64,000 bases of DNA from Longitalea luteola (GCF_017356035.1 NZ_JAFIQX010000014.1:112687-176686); one strand, 5' to 3'; counted from the first letter of the stretch, positions 1 through 10,138 are shown. Translations and numbers: made by a program. The notes: generated from the letters alone by a model not told the origin.

Positions 1-802
1 CGGTAGCGTCAATGATGCGTTTGTTGGCCTGGTGAGGTACCAGCCAGGCGATATCGGCCCCGGTTAGTTTATTTCTTTCGAGCAGTTCGGCGCTTACATC
101 GGCCATACCTTTTACAGCCGCTTTAAACACCGGTTGTCCTTCCTGGTAAATGAAATGCTCTTTGTTGGCAACGGTTTCTACAGAAGCGGGGCGTAAGGAA
201 CCACCGGCTTTCATATGCAGGTGCGGGCAGCCGCCGCCATCACTCCTAAGGATGCTATCCAATACGCCATATCCTTCGGTATTTGCTTCCAGCAGAACGG
301 CCCCGGCCCCATCACCAAAGATGATGCAGGTAGTGCGGTCGCTGTAATCTACGATAGAGCTCATTTTGTCGCCGCCAGCTACGATCACTCTTTTATAGCG
401 GCCACTTTCAATTAAAGCGGCGCCGGTAGTGAGGGCATATAAAAAGCCGCTGCAGGCAGCCAGGAGATCATATCCAAAGGCATTCCTAAGCCCGGCCTTG
501 TAGCATACGAGGTTGGCGGTAGAAGGGAACATCATATCGGGCGTAACGGTTCCAATAACAACAGCATCAATGTCTTCGGGACCTATGCCTCTTTTTTCCA
601 ATAATTGTTTCACAGCAGGTACGATCAGGTCTGAAGTGCCTTTGTTGGCGCCTTTCAGGATGCGTCTTTCTTCAATGCCGGTACGGGTCCTGATCCACTC
701 ATCACTGGTATCTACGATCTTTTCTAAATCTGCATTTGTCAGCTTGTCTTCCGGTACAAAGCCGCCAACAGCTGTGATGGCGGCAGTAATTTTTTGCGTC
801 AT
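1..802 (-). CDS. fabH: 3-oxoacyl-ACP synthase III (FabH), 3' end outside window
   Basis: Beta-ketoacyl-ACP synthase III starts fatty acid synthesis by condensing an acyl-CoA primer with malonyl-ACP in the cytosol. The visible 267 codons begin at an ATG (800-802) with [14 protein letters not shown]. They carry the catalytic cysteine in AACSGF (about residue 117) and the catalytic histidine in [10 protein letters not shown] (about residue 257). The third catalytic residue, an Asn, lies further downstream and is outside the window. A TATCTTTG box (minus strand, 881-874) lies about 70 bases upstream and could be the -7 element, but no -33 box is seen. The array of heptamers starts at 892, where a -33 element would sit. 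The family call is secure; only the C-terminus is missing. Confidence 0.95.
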   Translation of the reverse strand, partial: MTQKITAAITAVGGFVPEDKLTNADLEKIVDTSDEWIRTRTGIEERRILKGANKGTSDLIVPAVKQLLEKRGIGPEDIDAVVIGTVTPDMMFPSTANLVCYKAGLRNAFGYDLLAACSGFLYALTTGAALIESGRYKRVIVAGGDKMSSIVDYSDRTTCIIFGDGAGAVLLEANTEGYGVLDSILRSDGGGCPHLHMKAGGSLRPASVETVANKEHFIYQEGQPVFKAAVKGMADVSAELLERNKLTGADIAWLVPHQANKRIIDAT

Positions 803-891
803 GCTACTATTATACAGGTTTGATATTGAATCAATTTTGAAAACAAATCCAGGAAATAAGAACAAATAAGCGCCAAAGATAGCACAAAGCC

Positions 892-1108
892 GGTTACCGG
901 TTACCAGTTACCAGGTGCCGGTTACCAGGTGCCGGTTACCAGTTACCGGTTACCAGTTACCAGGTGCCGGGTGCCGGGTACCAGGTGCCGGGTGCCAGTT
1001 ACCGGGTGCCGGTTACCAGTTACCGGTTACCAGTTACCAGGTGCCGGTTACCAGGTGCCGGGTGCCGGGTACCGGTTACCAGTTGCCGGGTACCAGTTAC
1101 CAGGTGCG
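892..1108. repeat. Heptamer tandem array, 31 units, RGKTRCC
   Basis: Thirty-one consecutive 7-base units run in one unbroken register. Units are GGTTACC, AGTTACC, AGGTGCC, GGGTGCC, GGGTACC, with single AGTTGCC and final AGGTGCG units. Only positions 1 (A/G), 3 (T/G) and 5 (A/G) vary. Open reading frames through it encode an artificial seven-residue repeat and are not genes. The same unit family occurs inverted at 18552-18656. Confidence 0.95.
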
Positions 1109-1134
1109 GGGAACTGGTCGCCAGGCCTGCTTCG

Positions 1135-1262
1135 CGTCAGCCTTTCTTCCTCTTGCCTTCCAGCGTCTTGCCTTTCTGCTTCTTTGCCTTTTTGCCTCGT
1201 TGCCTTTTGGCCTTTTGCCTCGTTGCCTTTTAGCTTTTTGGCTCGTTGCCTTGATGCCTCCA
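1135..1262. repeat. Degenerate TTGCCTT-type repeat
   Basis: A pyrimidine-rich stretch directly after the 892-1108 array repeats TTGCCTT, TTTGCCT and CGTTGCCT at 7-8 base spacing. The register slips between 7 and 8. No gene is supported in 803-1419; the rest of that gap holds the array above and the inverted repeat at 1337-1373. Confidence 0.7.
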
Positions 1263-1336
1263 ATAACGCTCTCATTAAGTAATTGTTATATACGCTATCC
1301 CAGCCGCAATAAGTTTTTGGCCATTCGACACAAACC

Positions 1337-1373
1337 CCCGCCCGTACCGAACGTACCGTTCGGTACGGGCGGG
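1337..1373. repeat. Perfect 17-bp inverted repeat upstream of ruvA
   Basis: Arms at 1337-1353 and 1357-1373 are exact reverse complements (left arm CCCGCCCGTACCGAACG) with a 3-base loop. No T-run follows on the plus strand, where A bases follow instead, and none is seen on the minus strand, so it is not a normal intrinsic terminator. It lies about 47 bases before the ruvA start. It resembles extragenic palindromic (REP-like) elements or a strong leader hairpin. Confidence 0.85.
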
Positions 1374-1419
1374 AAAAACTTCAAATCCGAAAGCAGAAAC
1401 CTTTCCATATTTTCGCTTA

Positions 1420-2004
1420 ATGATCGCATTCGTAAGAGGACAATTCGTACTTAAGACACCAGCGGTGGTCCACGTGGAAGCCAACGGTGTAGGATACGAA
1501 CTTCAGATAAGCCTGCACACATACTCACACATTCAGTCGCTCGACAAAGGACTGCTGTATACACATTTGCACATTAAAGAAGATGCACATACTTTATACG
1601 GCTTTTTTGATGTAGCCGAAAAAGAGCTGTTTTTACAGTTGGTAAGTGTGTCGGGTGTAGGTGCAGCTACTGCACGAATGATGCTGTCTTCCCTGAAACC
1701 CGACGAACTTTCCCGGGCTATTGTTCAGGGTAATACCAAACAACTGGAATCGATTAAAGGGATCGGAAAAAAATCGGCCGAACGGATCATATTGGAACTG
1801 AGGGATAAACTCAGCAAAACCAAGCCAGGCCTAAATATTTCGCCGTTGATAAACAATACGTTGGAGCAGGATGCGTTAAATGCCTTGATTGCACTGGGAA
1901 TCGCCAGGGCTTCGGCAGAACAGGCCATCCAACGCGTAATAAAAGCGGAACCTTCTCTTAGTGCAGTTGAAGAAATTATTAAGAAAGCTTTAAAAACCAT
2001 TTAA
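1420..2004 (+). CDS. ruvA: Holliday junction branch migration protein RuvA
   Basis: RuvA binds four-way DNA junctions and loads the RuvB motor for branch migration. The 194-residue product has the usual length. It has the N-terminal OB-fold signature (MIAFVRG, then ANGVGYEL near residues 25-32). Two helix-hairpin-helix motifs follow (VSVSGVGAATARMM near 76-89, IKGIGKKSAERI near 112-123), then the C-terminal RuvB-binding domain. The gene sits 43 bases upstream of sprA in the same direction, an arrangement known from other Bacteroidota, so the two are probably co-transcribed. A weak promoter-like TATTTTCG lies just before the ATG. Confidence 0.96.
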   Translation: MIAFVRGQFVLKTPAVVHVEANGVGYELQISLHTYSHIQSLDKGLLYTHLHIKEDAHTLYGFFDVAEKELFLQLVSVSGVGAATARMMLSSLKPDELSRAIVQGNTKQLESIKGIGKKSAERIILELRDKLSKTKPGLNISPLINNTLEQDALNALIALGIARASAEQAIQRVIKAEPSLSAVEEIIKKALKTI

Positions 2005-2047
2005 GCCTATCGTTCGGAACTCTACCTAACTAATTCTTTAGAGAAGA

Positions 2048-5000
2048 TTGTTACGCGCACCTTACAGAAACAGACTAACACTTGTGTTAATAGTAGCTGC
2101 ATGCGTTGCTATGGGTTCCACTGCACAGGCTTTCTTTGCCCCCAGACAGGACTCCACTCAACGCCAGGGCATTGACACATTGAAATATCCCCTGCACGAC
2201 AGACGGGGCGATAAATTTACCTTTCCTCAACGGAATTCCATGGGCCTCAACGACCCGGCCAACATCCAGGATTCCATTGTCTACGATCCTAAAACAAAGC
2301 AATACTACATCATTGAAAAGATAGGCAACTTCTACTACCGGAAGCCCACCTATCTCACCTTTGAAGAGTTCATGGCTTTGCAGGCCCGTAAACAGGAAGC
2401 GGACTACTTCAAGAAAAGATCGAATATCCTGAGCGGCCTGAACCGTAAAATGCTGCGGCCCCGGATGTCCATGACCGATAACCTGTTCAACCGCATCTTC
2501 GGCAACGGAAAAATAGAGATCAAACCCCAGGGTGAGGTGAATATCCTGGCGGGTTACCAGGGCCAGAACATCAAGAACCCCGCACTGCCCGAACGGGCGC
2601 GCCGTAACGGTGGTTTCGATTTCGACATGAACGCCAACCTCAGCGTCATCGGCAATATCGGCGACAAGCTCAAATTGCCCATCAGCTATAACACCCTGGC
2701 CAATTTTGATTTTGACAACCAGCTGAAACTTGACTATACCGGTACCGACGACGAGATCATAAAAAAGATCGAAGCCGGGAACATCTCCTTTTCATCAAAA
2801 GGCACCCTGATCCCCGGCGCCCAGCAGTTGTTCGGTATCAAGACGCAGCTGCAATTCGGAAAACTCTTTATCACCGGCGTACTGGCCAACCAGCGGTCAC
2901 AAAAACAATCGCTGGGTTTACAGGGCGGATCGGCCAATACCTATTTCGAGTTCAAGGCCAATGATTATGAAGAGAACCGGCACTTCCTGTTAGCCCAGTA
3001 CTTCCGCCATAATTACAACAAGGCCATGTCGAAACTGCCGGTAGTTACTTCGCAGATACAGATCCTTCGTGTGGAAGTATGGGTAACTAACCGCAATGGT
3101 TCCACTACGGAAACCCGCGACGTGGTAGGTTTAATGGACCTTGGCGAACCAGAGCCTTACAACCGGACCTTTTTTACCGGTGGTGGTAACGGTTTACCGG
3201 GTAACGATGCCAACTCCCTGTTCCGCCAGGTCATTAATGATCCCAGCAGCCGCAATCCATCCGCCATCACCAGCAAGCTGTCGTCGCTTGGATTGCGCCC
3301 CGTGCAGGATTTCGAAAAAACATTCGCCCGAAAATTAAACCCAACCGACTTCTTCTTTAACCCGCAGATCGGTTTCCTTTCCATAAACCAACCCCTGCAG
3401 CCCGATGAAGTGCTGGGGGTAGCCTATCAGTATAGCTACAACGGAAGAATATATCAGGTGGGTGAGTTCTCACAGGATGTGCCGCCCGATACCACCAATA
3501 CAGCGGCGGGTACCCAGAAAGTGTTGTTCCTGAAATTATTGAAAGCCACTTCACAGCGTACGAATCTGCCGCTCTGGGACCTGATGATGAAGAACGTGTA
3601 CACGCTGAAAACAAAAGACGGCAGCTATTTATCCGGCGTACAGCCAGCCGATTTCAAACTGAACGTTCTGTATGAAGAACCGAGCCTTGGTCAGAAACGC
3701 TTTTTACCCGAAGGGGAACACCCCGGCGTACCGCTGATCACGCTGCTGAACCTCGACCGGCTGAACGCCCGGAATGACCCATTACCCGATGGGGTATTTG
3801 ATTTTATAGAAGGCTTTACCATACAATCGCAACAGGCCCGCATCATCTTCCCCTTCCTGGAACCCTTCGGTCGCGACCTTGATTCAGTGGCCTTCCGCAG
3901 CAGTACACCCGATCTAAAGCAGAAATACGTATACTATCCGCTCTATGACACCATCAAGGAAATAGCCAAGACCTACGCCAACCTCGACCGGTATGTCATC
4001 AGCGGTTATGCCAAAGGCCAAAGCACTTCGGAAATCTCCCTGGGCGCTTTCAACGTACCCCAGGGTTCAGTGAGCGTGACAGCCGGCGGCCAGGTACTTG
4101 CCGAAAATGTTGACTATGTGGTGGACTATAATCTGGGTACGGTCAAGATCATCAACCAGGCCATTCTCAATGCCGGATTACCGGTGAATGTACAGTTTGA
4201 GAACAATGCCGGTTTTGGTATTCAGCAACGAAATTTCATGGGCCTGCGCCTCGATTATATGGCCAAACAAACCGCCCGTGAACAGTTGACCATTGGCGCC
4301 TCGCTGGTACGTTTGGGTGAACGTCCTTTCTTTACCAAAACCAGTTACAATGAAGACCCTATTCGCAATACTATGTATGGGGTCGACTTTAACTACATGA
4401 CCCAGGCGCCGCGCATCACCCGCTGGCTCGATAAACTGCCCTTCTACCATACCACGGAAATGAGTACCATCACCGCTTATGGTGAAGCTGCTTACCTGAA
4501 ACCAGGTCACCCGCCGCAAATCGGAAAAGGCAGCAGCAGCCAGGTATTCATCGATGACTTTGAAGGGTCGCGGAACGCTATTGACCTGCGTTTTCCGCTG
4601 GTAAGCTGGGGACTGGCCTCTACCCCATCTGGCAATGGCCTGTTCCCCGAGGCTGATAAACGTGACACGCTGGAATATGGTTACAACCGCGCCAAACTGG
4701 CCTGGTATAATATTGAACCGGTATTGCAGGACAGAACCAGCGCCGACAACCCGATCAACAGAGGTTTACTGAATGACCCCCGCGTACGTTCTGTAAACGT
4801 TCGCGATATCTTTCCTCAACGCACACCTGATCTGGGCCAGGGAAGCCTGGTAACCTTCGACATGGCGTACTACCCAACAGAGAAAGGTCCTTACAACTAC
4901 GACGCACGCTCCGGCAGTGTTGACCCTTCTGGTAAATTACTTAACCCAAGATCCCGCTGGGGCGGTATCATGCGCGGTATAGACCAGGTTGACTTTGAGA

Positions 5001-8000
5001 CCGGCAATGTGGAGTTCATTGAGTTCTGGTTGCAGGACCCGTTCATTCTGAACCCCAGCAGTACGGGTGGTGAATTATACTTCAACCTGGGTAATATTTC
5101 AGAAGACGTGCTGAAAGATGGTAAACGCTTTTTTGAAAATGGCATCAGCGGCGCCGTTACCACCGCCCTGGAAGATACAGCTACCCGCTGGGGTAAGGTT
5201 CCGGCCAACCCAATACAGGTAACCCAGGCATTCAGTAACGACCCCGCCGACAGACCGCTGCAGGACGCCGGTTTTGACGGATTGGTGAACGAGGGCGAGC
5301 AAACAAAATTTCAGGCATACTTAAACCAGTTGCAGGCCATTGGTTCCGGCGCTTACCAACAGGCACTGAATGACCCTTCGAACGATGATTACATCAACTA
5401 TCGTAATGCGCAATTCGGCGCCAATGACGGTATTCTTGCCCGTTATAAGAATATCAATAACCCCCAGGGCAACTCACCGGTGGCCAGCAGCGGCGACCGT
5501 TTTGTAAGCGCCTTTACTTTATATCCCGACCAGGAAGAATTCAACCGCGACAATACGCTGAACGAGCTGGAAGAATACTTCCAGTACAAGGTAGATCTTA
5601 GAAAAAGCAGTTTCCGCGTGGGCAGCAACTACATTACTGATAGTATGGAAGTTCGACCCAGCAACAGCCCTACTGAAACCTGGTACCTGTTCCGCATCCC
5701 CATCAGGGAGTTCCAGCAGAAAGTAGGTAATATCCCTGACTTCAAATCTATCCGGTTCATAAGAATGTTCCTCACCGGTTTCGAGGATTCAGTAGTATTA
5801 CGCTTTGCCAAACTGGAACTGGTGCGTAACCAATGGCGTCAGTTCAACTACCAGCTGGATACCACCAGCCAGTATGTACCTATTCCAACAAACACTACCA
5901 CTACGGTAAAACAACTTGCGGTGAACGTGGAAGAAAACGGTTCGCGCTATCCGGTTAACTATAAAACACCGCCCGGCGTAATTCGCCAGCAACAGTTAAG
6001 CAACAACAACGTGAACCTGTTGCAGAACGAACAATCATTGAGCCTGCAGGTATGTAACCTGGCGCAGGGCGATGCCCGCGGTGTTTTCAAGACCATGAAC
6101 CTCGACCTGCGGCAGTATAAACAGCTGCAGATGTATGTGCACGCTGAATCGGTGAAAGGCAGGAACGACCTCAGGAATGGCGACCTGTATGCCGTTGTGC
6201 GCCTGGGTAACGACCTCATCAGCAACTTTTACGAGATAAAAATTCCGCTGGATATTACGCCGTGGGAAACTACCGATGATGAACTGATATGGCCGGCCAA
6301 CAACGATCTTCAACTGTCGCTCGACAGATTGACTTCGCTAAAGGTATCGCGTAACAATAATGGCCAAACGTTCCGGTATTACCAGGAAACCGATGGCGAT
6401 GGAAAACAGTTCGCCATTCTTGGTAACCCCAACCTCGGTGAGGTAAGGGCCTTCTTTATCGGCGTACAGAACGTTAACCGGTTAGACGCCTGTACAGAGG
6501 TTTGGTTCAATGAGCTGCGACTGTCGGGCCTCGATGAACATGGCGCCTGGGCTGCCACCGGCCGTTTGGATATAAAACTGGCCGACCTGGGTACCCTGTA
6601 TATTTCCGGAGCCGCCAGAAGCGCCGGCTGGGGAACGCTGGAACAAAGAGTGAATGAACGTTCACGCGAAAGCTTTACACAACTGGATGTTGCCACTAAC
6701 CTGGAGCTGGGTAAACTGTTGCCCGCCAAAGCCGGTATTTCCATTCCGGTGTATGCCAGTTATTCAAAAACAGTGACTACTCCCGAGTACGATCCCTACG
6801 ACCTGGATATAAAACTGAAAGACAAACTTAAAGCGGCTTCTGGCGCCGAGAAGGATTCTATCCGCAACGATGCCATTGACGTGAAGACCATTAAAACGGT
6901 GAACTTCACCAATGTGAAGAAGAACAACGTCAATGGCAAGAAACAGCAGATCTGGAGCATCGAGAATTTCGATGTGAGCTATTCGTATTACAAGGAAGAA
7001 CAACACAACCCGCTGATAGAAAGCAATGAGGTGGTGCGCCACCGCGCGGGCCTCGGTTATAACTATACATCGACGCCCAAATACTGGGAACCGGTAAAAG
7101 GTTTCATTAAAACAAGATCGCCGTGGGTAGCTGCCGTAAAGGATTTCAACATCAACCCCATACCTACCCTGTTAGGCTTTAGGGCCGATGTGAACCGCCA
7201 GTTCGGCACCTACCGGCCACGCAGCGTTGGTACACCCAAGCACCTGATACCCGAAACATACGACAAGTACTTTACCTTCGACCGTACCTATAACCTGCGC
7301 TGGGATTTCACCCGTTCGCTGAACCTCGATTTCACGGCCCTGAACCGGGCGTGGGTAGACGAAGACAGCGGGCGCCTGGATGAAGCGGAGAAAAAACGCA
7401 TGTGGCATAATTTCTGGAAAGGCGGCCGTACCATTCAGTACAACCATAAGGCAACCGTTTCATACACGCTTCCAACCAGCAAACTGCCCTTCCTCGACTG
7501 GACCACCATTCGGGCAGGTTATACTGCTACTTTCGATTGGTTAGCCGCTTCCTTACTGGCCAGGGAACTGGGCAATACCTTATCGAACACCCAGCAGAAA
7601 AACCTTACAGCTGAACTGGACTTCACCCGCTTGTACGCCAAGTCGCGGTTGTTACGGGCTTTTGATGAAGATCTGCCACCGCCTCCACCGGTGCCTGGTG
7701 GCAACAAGACCGACTCAACCACCAAAAAGAGAAAACGCGATCCGAATGCGCCGCTCGAATTAAGCGGTGCGGCAAGATTCGGCGGCCGCATACTCACCAT
7801 GCTGAAACGGGTGAATGTGCAATACTCTGAAAATGCCAGCGCTACCATTTATGGTTACACAGATAGCACCCGTGCACTGGGCATGAACTTTAAGTCTATG
7901 GCCCCCGGCCTTGGATTTATTTTCGGCCGTCAGCCCGACACCAATTTCGTAAATATGATGGCGTCGAAAGGCTGGCTCACCGCAGATTCCAATTTCAACT

Positions 8001-9190
8001 ATCAGAACCGGCAGGATTACCAGCAACGATTGAACATCACGGCCACGCTTATACCAATACGCGATCTCACCATTGACCTTACGCTCGATAAAACGTTTGG
8101 TAAAATGTACAGCGAACTGTATAAGGACACTACGGGCACCGGCCTTAACTTCGCCCGGTTAAACCCGTATACATCCGGCAGCTTCAGTGTGAGTTATATT
8201 GCCCTGAAGACCATGTTCACGCCGGTGAAAGCGAACGAGGTAACCAGTACCTTCCAGAAATTCCAGGATTATCGTATTATATTATCACAACGGCTGGCCG
8301 AGCAGAACCCGAAATGGCAAAACTTAAATCCAAACCAGCAGATCACCAGCGATGGCTATTATGCCGGTTATGGCCGTTATGCCCAGGATGTGTTATTGCC
8401 GGCTTTCATCGCCGCCTATACGGGAAAGAGTCCGAATTCAGCGCCGCTGATCAAACAGGATAATCCAAACATCCGCTCCAATCCGTTCTCCGGTATATTG
8501 CCAAGGCCTAACTGGCGGCTTACCTATAATGGATTGACCAGGATAAAAGGAATGGAAAAGGTGTTTACCAACTTTACCATTTCGCATGGTTATACCGGTA
8601 CCCTCAGTATGAACAGTTTTACTTCGGCGTTGCTGTATCAGGACACGTTAGGTTATCCTTCGTTCGTTGATACACTCACGGGTAACTTTGTTCCTTACTT
8701 CCTGGTACCGAATATTTCGATCAGTGAGCAGTTTGTACCAATGATCGACCTCGATATGCAGTTCACCAATCAGCTCACAGCCCGTTTTGAATACAAGAAA
8801 TCGAGAACAGTGAGTTTGAGCCTGATCGACTTCCAGCTCAGTGAATCACGGTCAACCGAATTCACCATTGGCGCCGGTTTCAGAAAACGTGGTGCTTTCT
8901 CCTGGATCAAGTTCAAAGGCAAACCGCTTCAGAACGATGCCAGCTTTAGACTGGATGTGGGACTAAGGGACGATATAACGTCGAACAGCCGCCTCGATCA
9001 AACGCAGGCCCTGCCAACGAACGGACAAAAAGTGATCACCATTAATCCCACGATCGATTATGTGATCAGCAACCGGGTTAACCTGAAATTATATTTTGAA
9101 CAGCGCCGGGTTGAACCGAAGATCTCCACTTCACCACCGATCACGACTACCCGCGCCGGTATTCAGATAAGGATATCACTGGCGCAGTAA
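2048..9190 (+). CDS. sprA: T9SS outer-membrane translocon SprA/Sov
   Basis: SprA (Sov in Porphyromonas) is the very large beta-barrel through which the type IX secretion system exports proteins across the outer membrane; in gliding species it is also needed for motility. The 2380-residue length is typical. The N-terminus has a signal peptide with a hydrophobic core (LTLVLIVAACVAMGS) ending near AQA at residue 28. The family motif FIDDFEGSRNAIDLR occurs near residue 835, and the C-terminal half is rich in beta-strand pattern, ending in an aromatic/alternating segment (IQIRISLAQ). No ATG lies before the signal peptide in frame, so TTG at 2048 is the best start. It follows ruvA and ends in a strong terminator at 9240-9270. 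The T9SS-sorted proteins in this window (11069-13702, 49071-52367) would be its cargo. Confidence 0.96.
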   Translation: MLRAPYRNRLTLVLIVAACVAMGSTAQAFFAPRQDSTQRQGIDTLKYPLHDRRGDKFTFPQRNSMGLNDPANIQDSIVYDPKTKQYYIIEKIGNFYYRKPTYLTFEEFMALQARKQEADYFKKRSNILSGLNRKMLRPRMSMTDNLFNRIFGNGKIEIKPQGEVNILAGYQGQNIKNPALPERARRNGGFDFDMNANLSVIGNIGDKLKLPISYNTLANFDFDNQLKLDYTGTDDEIIKKIEAGNISFSSKGTLIPGAQQLFGIKTQLQFGKLFITGVLANQRSQKQSLGLQGGSANTYFEFKANDYEENRHFLLAQYFRHNYNKAMSKLPVVTSQIQILRVEVWVTNRNGSTTETRDVVGLMDLGEPEPYNRTFFTGGGNGLPGNDANSLFRQVINDPSSRNPSAITSKLSSLGLRPVQDFEKTFARKLNPTDFFFNPQIGFLSINQPLQPDEVLGVAYQYSYNGRIYQVGEFSQDVPPDTTNTAAGTQKVLFLKLLKATSQRTNLPLWDLMMKNVYTLKTKDGSYLSGVQPADFKLNVLYEEPSLGQKRFLPEGEHPGVPLITLLNLDRLNARNDPLPDGVFDFIEGFTIQSQQARIIFPFLEPFGRDLDSVAFRSSTPDLKQKYVYYPLYDTIKEIAKTYANLDRYVISGYAKGQSTSEISLGAFNVPQGSVSVTAGGQVLAENVDYVVDYNLGTVKIINQAILNAGLPVNVQFENNAGFGIQQRNFMGLRLDYMAKQTAREQLTIGASLVRLGERPFFTKTSYNEDPIRNTMYGVDFNYMTQAPRITRWLDKLPFYHTTEMSTITAYGEAAYLKPGHPPQIGKGSSSQVFIDDFEGSRNAIDLRFPLVSWGLASTPSGNGLFPEADKRDTLEYGYNRAKLAWYNIEPVLQDRTSADNPINRGLLNDPRVRSVNVRDIFPQRTPDLGQGSLVTFDMAYYPTEKGPYNYDARSGSVDPSGKLLNPRSRWGGIMRGIDQVDFETGNVEFIEFWLQDPFILNPSSTGGELYFNLGNISEDVLKDGKRFFENGISGAVTTALEDTATRWGKVPANPIQVTQAFSNDPADRPLQDAGFDGLVNEGEQTKFQAYLNQLQAIGSGAYQQALNDPSNDDYINYRNAQFGANDGILARYKNINNPQGNSPVASSGDRFVSAFTLYPDQEEFNRDNTLNELEEYFQYKVDLRKSSFRVGSNYITDSMEVRPSNSPTETWYLFRIPIREFQQKVGNIPDFKSIRFIRMFLTGFEDSVVLRFAKLELVRNQWRQFNYQLDTTSQYVPIPTNTTTTVKQLAVNVEENGSRYPVNYKTPPGVIRQQQLSNNNVNLLQNEQSLSLQVCNLAQGDARGVFKTMNLDLRQYKQLQMYVHAESVKGRNDLRNGDLYAVVRLGNDLISNFYEIKIPLDITPWETTDDELIWPANNDLQLSLDRLTSLKVSRNNNGQTFRYYQETDGDGKQFAILGNPNLGEVRAFFIGVQNVNRLDACTEVWFNELRLSGLDEHGAWAATGRLDIKLADLGTLYISGAARSAGWGTLEQRVNERSRESFTQLDVATNLELGKLLPAKAGISIPVYASYSKTVTTPEYDPYDLDIKLKDKLKAASGAEKDSIRNDAIDVKTIKTVNFTNVKKNNVNGKKQQIWSIENFDVSYSYYKEEQHNPLIESNEVVRHRAGLGYNYTSTPKYWEPVKGFIKTRSPWVAAVKDFNINPIPTLLGFRADVNRQFGTYRPRSVGTPKHLIPETYDKYFTFDRTYNLRWDFTRSLNLDFTALNRAWVDEDSGRLDEAEKKRMWHNFWKGGRTIQYNHKATVSYTLPTSKLPFLDWTTIRAGYTATFDWLAASLLARELGNTLSNTQQKNLTAELDFTRLYAKSRLLRAFDEDLPPPPPVPGGNKTDSTTKKRKRDPNAPLELSGAARFGGRILTMLKRVNVQYSENASATIYGYTDSTRALGMNFKSMAPGLGFIFGRQPDTNFVNMMASKGWLTADSNFNYQNRQDYQQRLNITATLIPIRDLTIDLTLDKTFGKMYSELYKDTTGTGLNFARLNPYTSGSFSVSYIALKTMFTPVKANEVTSTFQKFQDYRIILSQRLAEQNPKWQNLNPNQQITSDGYYAGYGRYAQDVLLPAFIAAYTGKSPNSAPLIKQDNPNIRSNPFSGILPRPNWRLTYNGLTRIKGMEKVFTNFTISHGYTGTLSMNSFTSALLYQDTLGYPSFVDTLTGNFVPYFLVPNISISEQFVPMIDLDMQFTNQLTARFEYKKSRTVSLSLIDFQLSESRSTEFTIGAGFRKRGAFSWIKFKGKPLQNDASFRLDVGLRDDITSNSRLDQTQALPTNGQKVITINPTIDYVISNRVNLKLYFEQRRVEPKISTSPPITTTRAGIQIRISLAQ

Positions 9191-9196
9191 TACGGT

Positions 9197-9224
9197 CAAC
9201 GCCTAACGCTTAACGCAAAACGCA
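9197..9224. repeat. Short heptamer run (TAACGCN)
   Basis: Four 7-base units CAACGCC, TAACGCT, TAACGCA, AAACGCA follow the sprA stop. The same wording recurs near 48731-48765, 48817-48851 and 62496-62516. Confidence 0.65.
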
Positions 9225-9239
9225 TAAACAATAAAAAAC

Positions 9240-9270
9240 GAGCCGGCTTTCTAAAGCCGGTTCTTTTTTT
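9240..9270 (+). terminator. Intrinsic terminator of sprA
   Basis: An 11-bp stem (GAGCCGGCTTT at 9240-9250 with AAAGCCGGTTC at 9253-9263, one G-T pair) is followed by seven T bases. Confidence 0.9.
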
Positions 9271-9337
9271 ATTCTATGGGTAGTGGATGGAGTGGATGGT
9301 GAATCGTCAATCGTCAATCGTGAGTTACTCGCATATT

Positions 9338-9393
9338 GTGACTTCCGGCTTCGGACTTCTGACCTCCGACTTCCGACTTCCTGCTTCTGACAA
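9338..9393. repeat. Heptamer tandem array, 8 units, CCGACTT type
   Basis: Eight 7-base units: GTGACTT, CCGGCTT, CGGACTT, CTGACCT, CCGACTT, CCGACTT, CCTGCTT, CTGACAA. A second short heptamer run (ATCGTCA x2, ATCGTGA) lies just upstream at about 9303-9323. Confidence 0.85.
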
Positions 9394-9424
9394 AAAAAAG
9401 AGCCACACTTTTAAAATGTAGCTC
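9392..9424 (-). terminator. Terminator of the 9448-9945 gene
   Basis: A hairpin (GAGC at 9400-9403 with GCTC at 9421-9424, continued inside by ACA/TGT and TTTT/AAAA) is followed on the minus strand by eight T bases (9399-9392). Confidence 0.7.
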
Positions 9425-9447
9425 CTATAAAAATGTAAACCTATTAA

Positions 9448-9945
9448 TTAATTGTTCTTCGCTGTAGGCTCCGGCTTTTTCATCAACATAACGTAACCGC
9501 AAAGGTTCTTTTTCTTCTTATTCACCTGTACCGGTTTTATCATGTGGTATTCACTGAACTGCGGCGTATAGGTATAACTGATAACATTCCCGTCTACATC
9601 GCCCCATTGGTGTCTTTTGTATACTACCTGGCGTTCGTTCCAGTCGTACATCCGTACCTCGTATAATTTTGAAGAGGGATCACCAATAAAAACAAATTGA
9701 TATACGGTACCAGCCTGCATTGGTAAAACTACGGGCATTTCATACTCACTCTCCATTTGTACAGATGCTTCGCGAAGTAGTACATATCCCTGATCAACAC
9801 TTGCTTTTTTTATGCTGTCAACTGTTTGCTGGTAAGGATTGCCTTCACATTTTTGAAGTTTGATCACATCATTTTGAGCCCGTAGAGAAGGGGAAAGTAG
9901 TATACAAAGACATGCTAAGATGCATACGCACAGGGTTTTGCACAT
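9448..9945 (-). CDS. Secreted hypothetical protein, 165 aa
   Basis: No family is recognised. The N-terminus is a clear signal peptide (TLCVCILACLCILLS, cleavage likely after LRAQ near residue 24), so the mature protein of about 140 residues is exported to the periplasm or beyond. The mature part has regularly spaced aromatic residues (VYQFVFIGD, YEVRMYDWNER, VISYTYTPQFSEYHM) that suggest a compact beta-sandwich. It ends in a lysine-rich strand and MLMKKPEPTAKNN. Only two cysteines are in the mature part. It stands alone with its own terminator and is divergent from sprA's direction. Confidence 0.7.
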   Translation of the reverse strand: MCKTLCVCILACLCILLSPSLRAQNDVIKLQKCEGNPYQQTVDSIKKASVDQGYVLLREASVQMESEYEMPVVLPMQAGTVYQFVFIGDPSSKLYEVRMYDWNERQVVYKRHQWGDVDGNVISYTYTPQFSEYHMIKPVQVNKKKKNLCGYVMLMKKPEPTAKNN

Positions 9946-10138
9946 AGTAATTGGTTTTAAAGCAGGATTTTGGATGCAGTCGCAGTATAAAGCTACACAA
10001 ATTGCGGGAACGGTACAAGCAGCACGGTCAACATTTCAAATATTCTAAATGAATTATGTATCGCTGGATAAATTTTTCATTAAAGTTTAATGTACACAAC
10101 AGCAAATTCCCGCACATGAAAAGTTTTTCCGCGTAAAA

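Noticed and set aside
892..1108. CRISPR array
   Set aside because: Units are 7 bases without spacers and no cas genes are near; this is a simple tandem repeat.
892..1454. Long open frames across the heptamer array (both strands, 915-1454, 929-1282, 1048-1275)
   Set aside because: They are made by the 7-base repeat, which keeps all frames open and yields an artificial seven-residue repeat; no homology-like features or start context.
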